Source: Alphaproteobacteria bacterium (GTDB lineage Bacteria > Pseudomonadota > Alphaproteobacteria > Acetobacterales > Acetobacteraceae). Taken from it: DNA of 16,595 bases. The DNA lies in assembly GCA_013298245.1 (NCBI GenBank), contig JAAFHD010000030.1:1-16595 (forward strand), in the 5' to 3' direction. The notes below the pieces were generated by a model, which ran no database searches, was not told the origin of the DNA, and saw only the letters and a list, made by a program, of their open reading frames with translations. Position numbers and translations under genes: made by a program. This document shows positions 7,970 through 14,740 of the stretch, one piece after another. The first letter of the stretch is position 1. Each line of letters starts with the position of its first letter.

Positions 7970-8037
7970 ATCGTCGCACAGCGCCGCCATAAAAAATGCA
8001 CTTGCCCTGGCACCAGACTCGGCCAATCATGCATCAG

Positions 8038-8063
8038 ATAGGTAAGTACCCCCTGCAACCTAT
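8038..8063 (+). promoter_or_regulatory. Small inverted repeat in the leader of the 61-residue gene
   Basis: The 111-bp gap 7970-8080 holds a perfect 6-bp inverted repeat, ATAGGT (8038-8043) and ACCTAT (8058-8063), around a 14-nt loop, ending 17 nt before the next ATG. Upstream, TTGCCC (8002-8007) and AATCAT (8025-8030) are separated by 17 nt and match the sigma-70 consensus at 4 of 6 positions each, so a promoter here is possible. The hairpin could be an operator or a leader structure. Both are weak calls. Confidence 0.25.
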
Positions 8064-8080
8064 GGTTTTGAGAGGCCCCG

Positions 8081-8266
8081 ATGGCGACCAAGACCTCTGA
8101 TGATGATGGTATCCCGAGCGGCTTCGGGCAGCGCAACAATGCGCCGCAGCCCATCCGTATCGGTCACCCCGAAGATGGCGAAGCGCGCGGCGAAACCTGG
8201 ACGCTGATCCGCGCCGTGCTGCTGCTGGTCGGCGTGATCGTGTTCGTGGGCTGGCTGCTTACGTAA
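8081..8266 (+). CDS. Small single-span membrane protein, hypothetical
   Basis: A 61-residue protein that I do not recognise. The first 40 residues are polar and charged (MATKTSDDDG, then IRIGHPEDGEARGETWT) and probably cytoplasmic. The last 20 form one hydrophobic helix (LIRAVLLLVGVIVFVGWLL) that ends almost at the C-terminus, so it resembles a tail-anchored inner-membrane protein. The ATG has a convincing ribosome-binding site, GAGAGG (8070-8075), 5 nt upstream, and its own possible promoter, which supports it being a real gene rather than chance. The stop codon overlaps the convergent aminotransferase stop by 8 nt. It is not obviously co-transcribed with the MATE gene 111 bp upstream, though read-through is possible. 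Small proteins of this shape often modulate a membrane complex; no partner is visible. Confidence 0.75.
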   Translation: MATKTSDDDGIPSGFGQRNNAPQPIRIGHPEDGEARGETWTLIRAVLLLVGVIVFVGWLLT

Positions 8267-9572
8267 ACAGCGCGCGACGCAGCGCGACGAATTCCCGCAC
8301 CGCCTGCACCAGGCGGTCGCAATCGCTGTCCGTGATGGGCAGCGACAGTGCGATCATGCCGCGACGTGCCAGGTAGAAGCCGGCGTCCAGCATGTCGAAG
8401 AAGAACAATTCCCGAAGTTTTTCTTCGGCCGCGCTGCTGGCATAGGGGCGCGTGATGGCACCGTTGCGGAAATGCGCGGACATCATGCTGCCAGCACCGG
8501 TGAACTGCATGGCGACCTCAGCGCAGGCGGCGTTCAGCGCGGCGCGCAGATGTTCGCCGCGCGCGAACAGCGTGGTCACGGCATCGCCGCGAAAAATCTC
8601 GCCCATCGCGACATTGCCGGCGGCCATCGACCACACATTGTTGTTGAAGGTGCCGGCATGCGACAGCGCGCCGGGCCGATGGCCATCGAACACATTCATG
8701 ACATCCGCGCGGCCGCCGAAGGCGCCGAAGCTCATGCCGCCGGCGATGTACTTGCCCAGTGTCACCATGTCCGGCGTGATGCCGTGGATCGCCTGCATGC
8801 CGCCTTCGGCGTGGCGGGAGGTCATCACCTCGTCGAAGATCAGCACCGCGCCGGCATCGGTGCAGGCTGCGCGCAAGGCGGCCAGGAATTCGCCGCTGGC
8901 CGGGATGCAGCCGCCGGAGCCCAGCATGGGTTCCACCAGCACCGCGCCCAGCTTGCCCTTCAGCGCGCGGATCGCGGCGGCGGTGCCATCGGTGTCGTTG
9001 TAGTCCATGAAGTGCAGCGGCAGCGGCACGTTCACCGCGTTCTTTTCCGACGCGAAGGTCAGCACGCCGCCATGGTAGCCACCGCGCGCGACCATCACGT
9101 CGGGCAGCCCGGTGAAGGCGCGGGCACCCGCCAGCGCCATCAGGTTCGCTTCCGTGCCGCTGTTGGTGAAGCGCACCATGTCGATCGCCGGGAAGCGCGC
9201 AGCCAGGATATGCGCGAGCCGCCCTTCCGCCTCACCCACGCCCGCGAGGTTGATGCCATTGTCCAGCGCCGCCTTCACCGCCGTCAGGATGCGCTGTTCG
9301 GAATGGCCAAACAGACCGGCCGTGTATTCGCCCAGAAAATCCGTGTATTCGCGGCCGTCCACATCCCATAGGCGCTGGGCTTCGCCGCGCATCATCGCGG
9401 TGGGGAAGGGCGTGTAGAACAGCACGGTGCGCGTGTTGCCGCCGGGCATCGCACTGCGCGCTTTCGCGTGGATCTCCGCGCTGTGCGGGCGGGCGGCGCT
9501 GTAGCGCGCATGCGCATCGGCCAGCGCGTTGTCCAGGTCGGAATTGGGGCGTGCGGCGTCGAGCGGGCTCAT
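8259..9572 (-). CDS. Class III PLP aminotransferase, beta-amino acid (beta-phenylalanine) aminotransferase-like
   Basis: A 437-residue fold-type I PLP enzyme, generically annotated as glutamate-1-semialdehyde aminomutase-like. PLP features are FTNSGTEANLMAL (135-147), FDEVMTSR with Asp247 for the pyridine nitrogen, and LGKYIAGGMSFGAFGGR with Lys274 as the Schiff-base lysine. From memory of the Variovorax paradoxus beta-phenylalanine aminotransferase, shared stretches include the N-terminal NALADAHARYS, RTVLFYTPFP with Arg48 at the substrate-carboxylate position, EYTAGLFGHS, SHAGTFNNNV and RGMIALSLP with Arg404. This points to a beta-amino acid:2-oxoglutarate aminotransferase more than to haem synthesis. 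The frame is open to 10040, but the ATG at 9572 matches the family N-terminus, although its ribosome-binding site is poor. The gene stands alone on this strand. Subfamily should be tested by alignment. Confidence 0.9.
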   Translation of the reverse strand: MSPLDAARPNSDLDNALADAHARYSAARPHSAEIHAKARSAMPGGNTRTVLFYTPFPTAMMRGEAQRLWDVDGREYTDFLGEYTAGLFGHSEQRILTAVKAALDNGINLAGVGEAEGRLAHILAARFPAIDMVRFTNSGTEANLMALAGARAFTGLPDVMVARGGYHGGVLTFASEKNAVNVPLPLHFMDYNDTDGTAAAIRALKGKLGAVLVEPMLGSGGCIPASGEFLAALRAACTDAGAVLIFDEVMTSRHAEGGMQAIHGITPDMVTLGKYIAGGMSFGAFGGRADVMNVFDGHRPGALSHAGTFNNNVWSMAAGNVAMGEIFRGDAVTTLFARGEHLRAALNAACAEVAMQFTGAGSMMSAHFRNGAITRPYASSAAEEKLRELFFFDMLDAGFYLARRGMIALSLPITDSDCDRLVQAVREFVALRRALFT

Positions 9573-9718
9573 GCGGGCAGCGAACCCTGGCGGGCGCTGG
9601 TGGTCAAGCGCCCAAGCGTTGCCATGGCGGCACGAAACGGCGCTTTGCGGTGCGGCGCAGCATGCGCTATCCAAGGCGGTAAGTGGGGCATTTTGTTTTC
9701 TTGCAAAGGAATTTCGGC
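9573..9718. promoter_or_regulatory. Divergent intergenic region between aminotransferase and L,D-transpeptidase
   Basis: These 146 bp should carry promoters for both flanking genes. On the plus strand TTGCGG (9645-9650) and TATCCA (9668-9673) are 17 nt apart, a weak sigma-70 candidate about 45 nt before the transpeptidase ATG. A 6-bp inverted repeat, GGGCGC (9592-9597) and GCGCCC (9608-9613), lies near the aminotransferase start and could be a leader hairpin or operator. AAAGGA (9705-9710) is the transpeptidase ribosome-binding site. I see no convincing minus-strand promoter and no coding sequence. Confidence 0.4.
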
Positions 9719-11206
9719 ATGAGCATGCCGTCTGTTGACCGCCGTGCGCTGTTCCTCGGCGGCGCGGCCGCGTTAACCGCGACCAGCGCGCGCGCGCAGG
9801 TCGCTGATGCCACGCATCGCCTGGCCGACCGGCTGCGCGCCGTGGCCACCGATGGCCTGGACGCCGCCTGGTATAGTGTGCCGGCGCGTGAAGCCGCGAT
9901 GACCGACCCGGCCGGCTACAACGCCGCAGTGCAGAATGCGGCGCGCCAGGTGGTGCAGGACCTGCTGCATGGCCGCGCGCAGGTGCCCACGGGCCGCATC
10001 GATGTCCGGCGCGATACCGCCAGCCTGTCGCCGCAGCCATGGCTGGCCGAGCTGCAATCGGGCGACGCGGTGGCCGTCATCAACCGCGCATCCGATGCGA
10101 CGCCGGGCGCTGTCGCGATCAAGCGTGCGTTGGCGGAGAGTGCGGCACGCGGCCAACGCGGCGCGCTGCCGCAGGTGCCAGTCGGCGGCACGCTGGAACC
10201 AGGCCGCAGCGATGCCGTGCGGGTGCCTGCGCTGCGCGCGCGACTGGCCGCGACGGACCCGGTGCTGGCCGCCGCCACCGTTGCCGACCCTGCGCGCTAT
10301 GACGAAGACCTGCAGGCCGCCACGCGCCGCTTCCAGGCCGCAGCCGGCCTGGAAGCCGATGCGCGCATCGGCAGCAGCACCCAGGCCGCGCTGAACCGCA
10401 CCGACGCGATGGACGCGCAAAGCCTGCGCGTGGGCCTGGATATGCGCCGCGCCGCGGTGCAGCCGGGCAATGACCGCCGCATTGATGTGAACATCCCCGA
10501 CTTCATGCTGCATGTGCGCGAAGGAAGCCGCGTGATCATGGACATGCCCGTGATCGTGGGACGGCCGGCGCGCGCGACGCCGCTATTGTCCACGCGCATG
10601 ACATCCGTGCAGTTCAACCCGCCCTGGGGCGTGCCGGTGCGCAACGCGGTGGAGGACAAGCTGCCGCTGCTGCAACGCAACCCGCTGGCGCTGCAACGCT
10701 CAGGCACGCGTATCTTTCAGCGCGTTGACGGCGAAGTGGTTGAAGTGGACCCGACAACGATCGACTGGCGCAGCATCAGCCGCGACCGCTTCCCCTTCTT
10801 CCTCCGGCAGGATCCGGGGGAGCGCAACGCGCTGGGACGGTTGAAGTTCATCATGCCGAACAGCGAAGACATCTTCATGCACGACACGCCGGACAGGAAC
10901 CTGTTCACGCGATCCGACCGTGCCTTTTCTTCGGGTTGCATCCGCCTTTCGCAGCCGATGGATTTCCTGGTGATGGCGATGGAGGGCCTCGAGGGATGGG
11001 ACCGCGCGCGGATGCAATCCAGCATCGCGGCCGGCCGCACCTTCCATGTCTCGCTGCGGCGCCAACCGGCGGTGCGCCTGATCTACAACACCACGATCTT
11101 GGAGGGCGAACGCGTGCGGGTGCGCCCGGATGTCTACGGCATGGACCGCAGCTGGTGGGCGGCGATGGAACGCGGCGGGTCGCGCCCGATGGCGGCACGG
11201 AGCTGA
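9719..11206 (+). CDS. Murein L,D-transpeptidase (YkuD domain, YcbB/LdtD type)
   Basis: A 495-residue exported enzyme expected to make 3-3 (mDAP-mDAP) peptidoglycan crosslinks in the periplasm. The leader carries a twin-arginine-like motif, DRRALFLGG, followed by AAALTATSARA, with likely cleavage after residue 26. Next come a YcbB-like N-terminal scaffold region, a peptidoglycan-binding domain (DEDLQAATRRFQAAAGLEAD, then IGSSTQAALN, about 195-227) and the YkuD catalytic domain from about 255. His388 in FMHDTP and Cys407 in SSGCIRL form the catalytic signature, with Arg409 beside it. The ATG at 9719 has AAAGGA 8 nt upstream; a start 12 codons earlier (9683) would add residues ahead of the leader and lacks such a site. 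The next gene follows after 3 nt. The length fits the large LdtD-type rather than the short YbiS-type enzymes. Confidence 0.93.
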   Translation: MSMPSVDRRALFLGGAAALTATSARAQVADATHRLADRLRAVATDGLDAAWYSVPAREAAMTDPAGYNAAVQNAARQVVQDLLHGRAQVPTGRIDVRRDTASLSPQPWLAELQSGDAVAVINRASDATPGAVAIKRALAESAARGQRGALPQVPVGGTLEPGRSDAVRVPALRARLAATDPVLAAATVADPARYDEDLQAATRRFQAAAGLEADARIGSSTQAALNRTDAMDAQSLRVGLDMRRAAVQPGNDRRIDVNIPDFMLHVREGSRVIMDMPVIVGRPARATPLLSTRMTSVQFNPPWGVPVRNAVEDKLPLLQRNPLALQRSGTRIFQRVDGEVVEVDPTTIDWRSISRDRFPFFLRQDPGERNALGRLKFIMPNSEDIFMHDTPDRNLFTRSDRAFSSGCIRLSQPMDFLVMAMEGLEGWDRARMQSSIAAGRTFHVSLRRQPAVRLIYNTTILEGERVRVRPDVYGMDRSWWAAMERGGSRPMAARS

Positions 11207-11209
11207 GCC

Positions 11210-11800
11210 ATGCGGGTGTTTTCCTGCTGCCCGGAATGCGATGCGCTGCAAGCCGATGCGCCGGAACAACCGGCAAGACGCGGCCTGCTGCTGGGAGCTC
11301 TGGCGGCCGCGACCGTGCCGTTGACCGCACCCTCCGCGGTGGCGCAATCGCTTGGCGGCACGCGCCGCATCGGCATCCGTCGCGTGCAGACCGGAGAGAG
11401 TGTCTCGGGCACCTATTTCCGCGACGGCCGCTATGACCGCGAGATGCTGCGCCGCTTGGATTGGGTGATGCGTGACCCTGGCATGGAAGAAGCCACGCCG
11501 ATGGATCCGCGCCTGTTCGACGTGCTGGCGACTGTGCAGAGCCGGCTCGATTCCGATGAGACCTGGCTGGTGATTTCCGGCTATCGCGCGCCTGAGACCA
11601 ATGCGGCGCGCGCGCGGCAATCACGCCGTGTGTCGCGCGTGTCGCTGCACATGTCCGGCATGGCGGCGGATGTGCAATTGCCGGGCCGCGCGTCGATGCA
11701 ATTGGCGCGGGCTGCGGCGGATATGCAGCTGGGCGGCGTTGGGCTCTATCGCCGCGACGGCTTCATCCACCTGGATTGCGGGCCGGCGCGGCGGTGGTGA
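11210..11800 (+). CDS. YcbK/MepK-type peptidoglycan endopeptidase (DUF882, peptidase M15-like)
   Basis: A 196-residue exported metallopeptidase-fold protein. Motifs are SGYRAPETN (123-131), SLHMSGMAADVQLPG (145-159) with His147 and Asp154, and FIHLDCG (185-191) with His187 and Asp189, the expected zinc and catalytic residues of the M15/LAS type. The E. coli relative MepK (YcbK) cleaves the 3-3 crosslinks made by L,D-transpeptidases, and ycbK also lies beside ycbB (ldtD) there. The leader is Tat-like (PARRGLLLGALAAATVP, residues 21-37), with probable cleavage near AVAQS. The 22 residues before the arginine pair are unusual in containing Cys6, Cys7 and Cys10 (CCPEC). The start is 3 nt after the transpeptidase stop; a start nearer the arginine pair cannot be excluded but no better ATG is present. 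The IalB gene overlaps its end by 4 nt. Confidence 0.92.
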   Translation: MRVFSCCPECDALQADAPEQPARRGLLLGALAAATVPLTAPSAVAQSLGGTRRIGIRRVQTGESVSGTYFRDGRYDREMLRRLDWVMRDPGMEEATPMDPRLFDVLATVQSRLDSDETWLVISGYRAPETNAARARQSRRVSRVSLHMSGMAADVQLPGRASMQLARAAADMQLGGVGLYRRDGFIHLDCGPARRW

Positions 11801-12285
11801 GATACGCCCTTGCCCTGGTGCTGTTGGTGGTGCCCGCCGCCGCGCAGGACCGCACCATGGCGACCTTCAACGATTGGTCGCTGCGCTGCGAAAATGCGCC
11901 CGCGCGGCAATGTGAAATCGGCGCCGTTGTGAACAACGCGCAGGGCCGACCGATGGCGCAGATGCTGGTGGGTCGGCTTGGCGCGCAGGGCCAGCAAGTG
12001 GTGGCAGCGCAGGTGCCGCTTGCGGTGCATATCCCGGGCCAGGTGCGCTTGGTGCTGGATGGCGAGACGACGCGGCTGGACTACCAGCGCTGCGTGCCGG
12101 AAGGCTGCTTCGCCATGGCCGAAATGAACGACGCGCTGCTGCGCCGCTTGCGCGCCGAACCTGCCACCGCGCGCATCGTGATCCAGGATGCGAACCGCCA
12201 GGATGTTACGCTGAACCTGTCCTTGCGCGGCTTCGCCCGGGCGCAAACGGCACTGGCCGAAGCGCAGGCCAGCCAGCGCCGTTGA
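11797..12285 (+). CDS. Invasion-associated locus B (IalB) family secreted protein
   Basis: A 162-residue periplasmic protein. From the GTG at 11797 it has a short Sec leader (RYALALVLLVVPAAA, cleaved before QDRT) followed by the IalB signature FNDWSLRCENAP. Four cysteines in two close pairs (31 and 39; 99 and 104 in RCVPEGCFAM) suggest two disulfides. A basic-to-hydrophobic beta-rich middle and the C-terminal LSLRGFARAQTAL are typical of the family. IalB was named from a Bartonella factor needed for erythrocyte invasion; most alphaproteobacterial members have no defined biochemical role. The GTG overlaps the endopeptidase stop as GTGA, so the longer TTG reading from 11776 is less likely. Coupled translation with two cell-wall enzymes suggests an envelope role. 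It is the last gene of this operon. Confidence 0.88.
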   Translation: MRYALALVLLVVPAAAQDRTMATFNDWSLRCENAPARQCEIGAVVNNAQGRPMAQMLVGRLGAQGQQVVAAQVPLAVHIPGQVRLVLDGETTRLDYQRCVPEGCFAMAEMNDALLRRLRAEPATARIVIQDANRQDVTLNLSLRGFARAQTALAEAQASQRR

Positions 12286-12287
12286 CA

Positions 12288-12302
12288 GCGGGCGCAGCCC
12301 GT
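12288..12302 (+). terminator. Possible GC-rich terminator hairpin after the IalB gene
   Basis: CGGGC (12289-12293) and GCCCG (12297-12301) form a 5-bp stem with a GCA loop, extendable by one G-T pair, starting 3 nt after the IalB stop codon. There is no following T run, so intrinsic termination would be weak. This is the only terminator-like element directly behind the cell-wall operon. Confidence 0.3.
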
Positions 12303-12328
12303 CCTGACATGCTTCCAGTGGTCTGATC

Positions 12329-12357
12329 CTGACGCCGCACTTCAGGCGGCAGGTCAG
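12329..12357 (+). promoter_or_regulatory. Bulged stem-loop in the leader of the fatty-acid oxidation gene
   Basis: In the 106-bp gap 12286-12391, CTGAC-GCCGC (12329-12338) pairs with GCGGC (12346-12350) and GTCAG (12353-12357), leaving a 2-nt AG bulge and a 7-nt loop. It lies 34 nt before the ATG of the FadJ-type gene. It could be a second weak terminator for the upstream operon or a 5' leader structure. I found no persuasive promoter in this gap. Confidence 0.3.
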
Positions 12358-12391
12358 CAGGCCCACCAAGAATCGGGAAGGAAGCATTGCC

Positions 12392-14482
12392 ATGGACGAC
12401 GCGCATTTCGTGGAACACGCATTCGATGGCGATGTGCATGTGCTCCGCCTGGCGAATCCGCCGGTCAATACGCTGCGCACCGGGCTGCGCGCGGGGCTGT
12501 TGGCGGGCATTCAGCGCTGTACGAAGGAAGGTGCGCGGGCGATCGTGCTGATCGGGTCGGGGCGGATGTTTTCCGCCGGTGCGGAGATGACGGAATTCAA
12601 CAAGCCGCGGCAGCCGCCGTCGCTGCCGGAAGTGTTCGACGCGATCGAGAACAGCAAGGTACCGATCGTCGCGGCCATCCATGGCAATGCGCTGGGCGGC
12701 GGGCTGGAATTGGCGCTGGTGTGCCATGCGCGCGTGGCGTCCGCGTCCGCGATGGTGGGGCTGCCGGAAGTGAAGCGCGGCTTCGTGCCGGGAGCGGGCG
12801 GCACGCAGCGGCTGCCGCGATTGATCGGCGGGGAGGCCGCGCTGAAGATCATCGTGACCGGCGATCCGGTGCGCGCGGATGAGGCGGTGAAGCTGGGCTT
12901 CATTGATGCGATCATCGAGGGTGATCTGGAAAAGGGCGCCATCGCCTGGGCGCGGGAAGCGGCGAAATCGGGGCGCACATTCACGCTGGCGCGCGACCGC
13001 AAGGACAAGATCCAGGGCGCGGATATGGCGGCGTTTGATGCGGCGTCTGCGGCGTTGTTGAAGCGCTCGCGCGGGCAGGAAAGCCCGAAGGGTTGTGCCA
13101 CTGCTGTGCGCGCTGCGCTGACTGCGTCCTTCACTGATGGGCTGCTGGTGGAACGCCAGCAATTCCAGCGCCTGGTGGAAGGCGAGCAATCCTTCGCATT
13201 GCGCCACATCTTCTTCGGCGAACGCGAAGTGGCGCGCATTCCCGGCATGCCGGACGACACCAAACCGATGCCGGTGAAAAACGCCGTGGTGATCGGCGGC
13301 GGCACCATGGGCGGCGGCATCGCGATGAACTTCGCCAATGCGCATATCCCGGTGACGATCGTGGAAATGACCGAGGACGCGCTGGCGCGTGGCTTGGCCA
13401 AGTGCGACGCGAATTGGCAGCGCACGGTGCAGGGCGGGAAGCTCAGCCAAGCCGAATACGAGAAGCGCCGCGCATGCCTCAGGGGCAGCACGGATTGGAA
13501 CGTGGTGAAGGACGCGGACATCGTCATCGAAGCGGTCTTCGAAGACATGGGCGTGAAGAAGGAAGTCTTCGCCAAGCTCGACGCGCTGGCGCGGCCCGGC
13601 GTGGTGCTGGCGTCCAACACATCGACGCTGGATATCGACGCGATTGCGTCGGCCACCAAACGCCCCGAACTGGTCTGCGGGATGCACTTCTTCTCGCCCG
13701 CCAACGTCATGCGGCTGCTGGAAATCGTGCGCGGCAAAGCCACCAGCCACGAGACCATCGCGACCGCGATGGATGTCGGCCGGCGCATCAATAAGGTCAA
13801 CGTCGTCGTCGGCAATTGCGACGGGTTCGTCGGCAACCGCATGACCGGCAAGCGCGGGCCGCAACTCGAAAAACTGCTGCTGGAAGGCGCGCTCCCGGCC
13901 GATATCGACCGCGTGATGGAAGGCTACGGCATGGCCATGGGGCCGTGTGCCACCGGTGACCTCGCAGGCCTCGATATCGGCGCCGCGGTGCGCCGCGCGC
14001 GCGGCACCGTGGCCCCCATCGCCGATGCGTTGGTCGCCGCCGGGCGCTTCGGCCAAAAGACCAGCAAAGGCTGGTACCTCTACGACGATAAACGCGCGCG
14101 CCACCCAGACCCAGAAGTCGAAGCCATCATCGTCGATATGGCGGAGAAAATGCAGGTCCGCCGCCGCAAGATCGAAGACCAGGAAATCCTTGAACGCATG
14201 CTGCTGCCCATGGTCAACGAAGGCGCACGCATCCTGGAAGAACACATCGCAGCCCGCGCGATCGACATCGACGTGATCTTCGCCAACGGCTTCGGATGGC
14301 CCGCCTGGCGCGGCGGACCCATGTTCTTCGCCGACCGCATGGGCCTGAAAAACGTGCGCGACAAACTCGCACACTACGCCGAAACCACCGGCGACCCGAA
14401 CCTGAAACCCGCAGCACTGATCGAGAAACTCGCAGCCGAAGGCGGCTCCTTCAGCGGAACCGGAACCAGGAAGGCGGCGTGA
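12392..14482 (+). CDS. FadJ/FadB-type bifunctional enoyl-CoA hydratase / 3-hydroxyacyl-CoA dehydrogenase
   Basis: A 696-residue cytoplasmic beta-oxidation enzyme. The N-terminal crotonase domain (about 1-190) has the oxyanion-hole region HGNALGGGLELAL and both general acid/base glutamates, Glu106 (GGGLE) and Glu126 (GLPEVKRGF). A linker leads to the NAD-binding domain with VVIGGGTMGGGIAM (299-312) and Glu325 at the end of the next strand (VTIVEM). The catalytic His-Glu pair is His432 (GMHFFSPANVM) and Glu444 (RLLEIV), and SNTSTL is present. Two C-terminal 3HCDH domains follow. It would hydrate trans-2-enoyl-CoA and oxidise the product to 3-oxoacyl-CoA. GGGAAGGAAG (12375-12384) is the ribosome-binding site. 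No thiolase partner is next to it. The sense strand is G-rich at the 5' end and C-rich at the 3' end. Confidence 0.95.
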   Translation: MDDAHFVEHAFDGDVHVLRLANPPVNTLRTGLRAGLLAGIQRCTKEGARAIVLIGSGRMFSAGAEMTEFNKPRQPPSLPEVFDAIENSKVPIVAAIHGNALGGGLELALVCHARVASASAMVGLPEVKRGFVPGAGGTQRLPRLIGGEAALKIIVTGDPVRADEAVKLGFIDAIIEGDLEKGAIAWAREAAKSGRTFTLARDRKDKIQGADMAAFDAASAALLKRSRGQESPKGCATAVRAALTASFTDGLLVERQQFQRLVEGEQSFALRHIFFGEREVARIPGMPDDTKPMPVKNAVVIGGGTMGGGIAMNFANAHIPVTIVEMTEDALARGLAKCDANWQRTVQGGKLSQAEYEKRRACLRGSTDWNVVKDADIVIEAVFEDMGVKKEVFAKLDALARPGVVLASNTSTLDIDAIASATKRPELVCGMHFFSPANVMRLLEIVRGKATSHETIATAMDVGRRINKVNVVVGNCDGFVGNRMTGKRGPQLEKLLLEGALPADIDRVMEGYGMAMGPCATGDLAGLDIGAAVRRARGTVAPIADALVAAGRFGQKTSKGWYLYDDKRARHPDPEVEAIIVDMAEKMQVRRRKIEDQEILERMLLPMVNEGARILEEHIAARAIDIDVIFANGFGWPAWRGGPMFFADRMGLKNVRDKLAHYAETTGDPNLKPAALIEKLAAEGGSFSGTGTRKAA

Positions 14483-14521
14483 GCTTGGCGCCGGTTGCGG
14501 CGGGGTTGCGCTGGTGGCTCT

Positions 14522-14546
14522 CGGGGAAGGGCTTTGCCCTCCCCCG
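14522..14546 (+). terminator. Outer-left hairpin of the mirrored repeat
   Basis: Arms CGGGGAAGGGC (14522-14532) and GCCCTCCCCCG (14536-14546) pair over 11 positions with one A-C mismatch around a TTT loop. It is the first strong hairpin after the FadJ-type stop codon (40 nt) and could stop or stabilise that transcript. No T run follows, so classic intrinsic termination is uncertain. Confidence 0.5.
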
Positions 14547-14558
14547 AACCCCCACCCA

Positions 14559-14580
14559 CCAAAGGCCGAAAGGCCTTTGG
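14559..14580 (+). repeat. Inner-left hairpin with GAAA tetraloop
   Basis: CCAAAGGCC (14559-14567) and GGCCTTTGG (14572-14580) form a perfect 9-bp stem with the loop GAAA, a GNRA tetraloop that is very stable in RNA. Its inverted counterpart is at 14682-14703, where the loop reads GAAA on the minus strand. Confidence 0.7.
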
Positions 14581-14597
14581 AAACCATGAGTTTTGTT

Positions 14598-14669
14598 GGG
14601 GAATTGGAGAGGGGGCATCAAGGGCGCTCCCGTCATCTAGGGAACGACATGCCCCCTCTCCAATTCCCC
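14598..14669. repeat. Perfect 21-bp inverted repeat at the centre of the mirrored element
   Basis: The arm at 14598-14618 is the exact reverse complement of 14649-14669 (21 of 21), separated by 30 nt. Pairing resumes outward between TTTT (14591-14594) and AAAA (14670-14673) after a 3-nt bulge on the left. Each arm contains GGAATTGGAGAGGGGG or its complement. This inner part is better conserved between the copies than the outer parts. No transposase, target duplication or coding sequence lies between the arms. Confidence 0.85.
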
Positions 14670-14681
14670 AAAACCCGGGGT

Positions 14682-14703
14682 CCAGGGGCCTTTCGGCCCT
14701 TGG
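14682..14703. repeat. Inner-right hairpin, inverted partner of 14559-14580
   Basis: CCAGGGGCC (14682-14690) and GGCCCTTGG (14695-14703) form a 9-bp stem with one G-T pair around TTTC. Relative to its partner, substitutions occur on both sides of the stem and pairing is retained. Confidence 0.65.
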
Positions 14704-14715
14704 CGGGGTGAGGTT

Positions 14716-14740
14716 CGGAGAGGGGCAGCGCCCCTCTCTG
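14716..14740. repeat. Outer-right hairpin, inverted partner of 14522-14546
   Basis: CGGAGAGGGGC (14716-14726) and GCCCCTCTCTG (14730-14740) pair over 11 positions, with one G-T pair, around an AGC loop. It ends 52 nt before the acyl-CoA dehydrogenase ATG, so in a read-through transcript it would form a strong structure in that leader. Confidence 0.6.

Noticed and set aside
8008..8024. Sigma-54-like sequence TGGCAC-N5-TCGGC before the small membrane protein gene
   Set aside because: The GG to GC spacing is off by one and the -12 half is poor, so a sigma-54 promoter is not supported.
6395..8026. A 543-codon open frame on the minus strand
   Set aside because: It is antisense to the oxidoreductase and MATE genes; translation is Arg/Gly/His-rich without structure.
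8259..9572. hemL (glutamate-1-semialdehyde aminomutase) label for the aminotransferase
   Set aside because: The substrate-arginine motifs and several blocks fit beta-amino acid aminotransferases better, and no haem gene is nearby.
9573..10040. 156-codon N-terminal extension of the aminotransferase
   Set aside because: It overlaps the divergent transpeptidase gene and is Arg/Pro-rich; the family N-terminus begins at 9572.
12206..14587. A 793-codon open frame on the minus strand
   Set aside because: It is entirely antisense to the FadJ-type gene, whose motifs are complete; the translation is His/Arg/Ala-rich and resembles no family. It is a shadow caused by high GC.
14598..14669. Inverted repeats considered as insertion-sequence ends
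   Set aside because: Only 30 bp lie between the arms, there is no transposase, and homology continues outward from the arms, so this is a mirrored repeat and not an IS.
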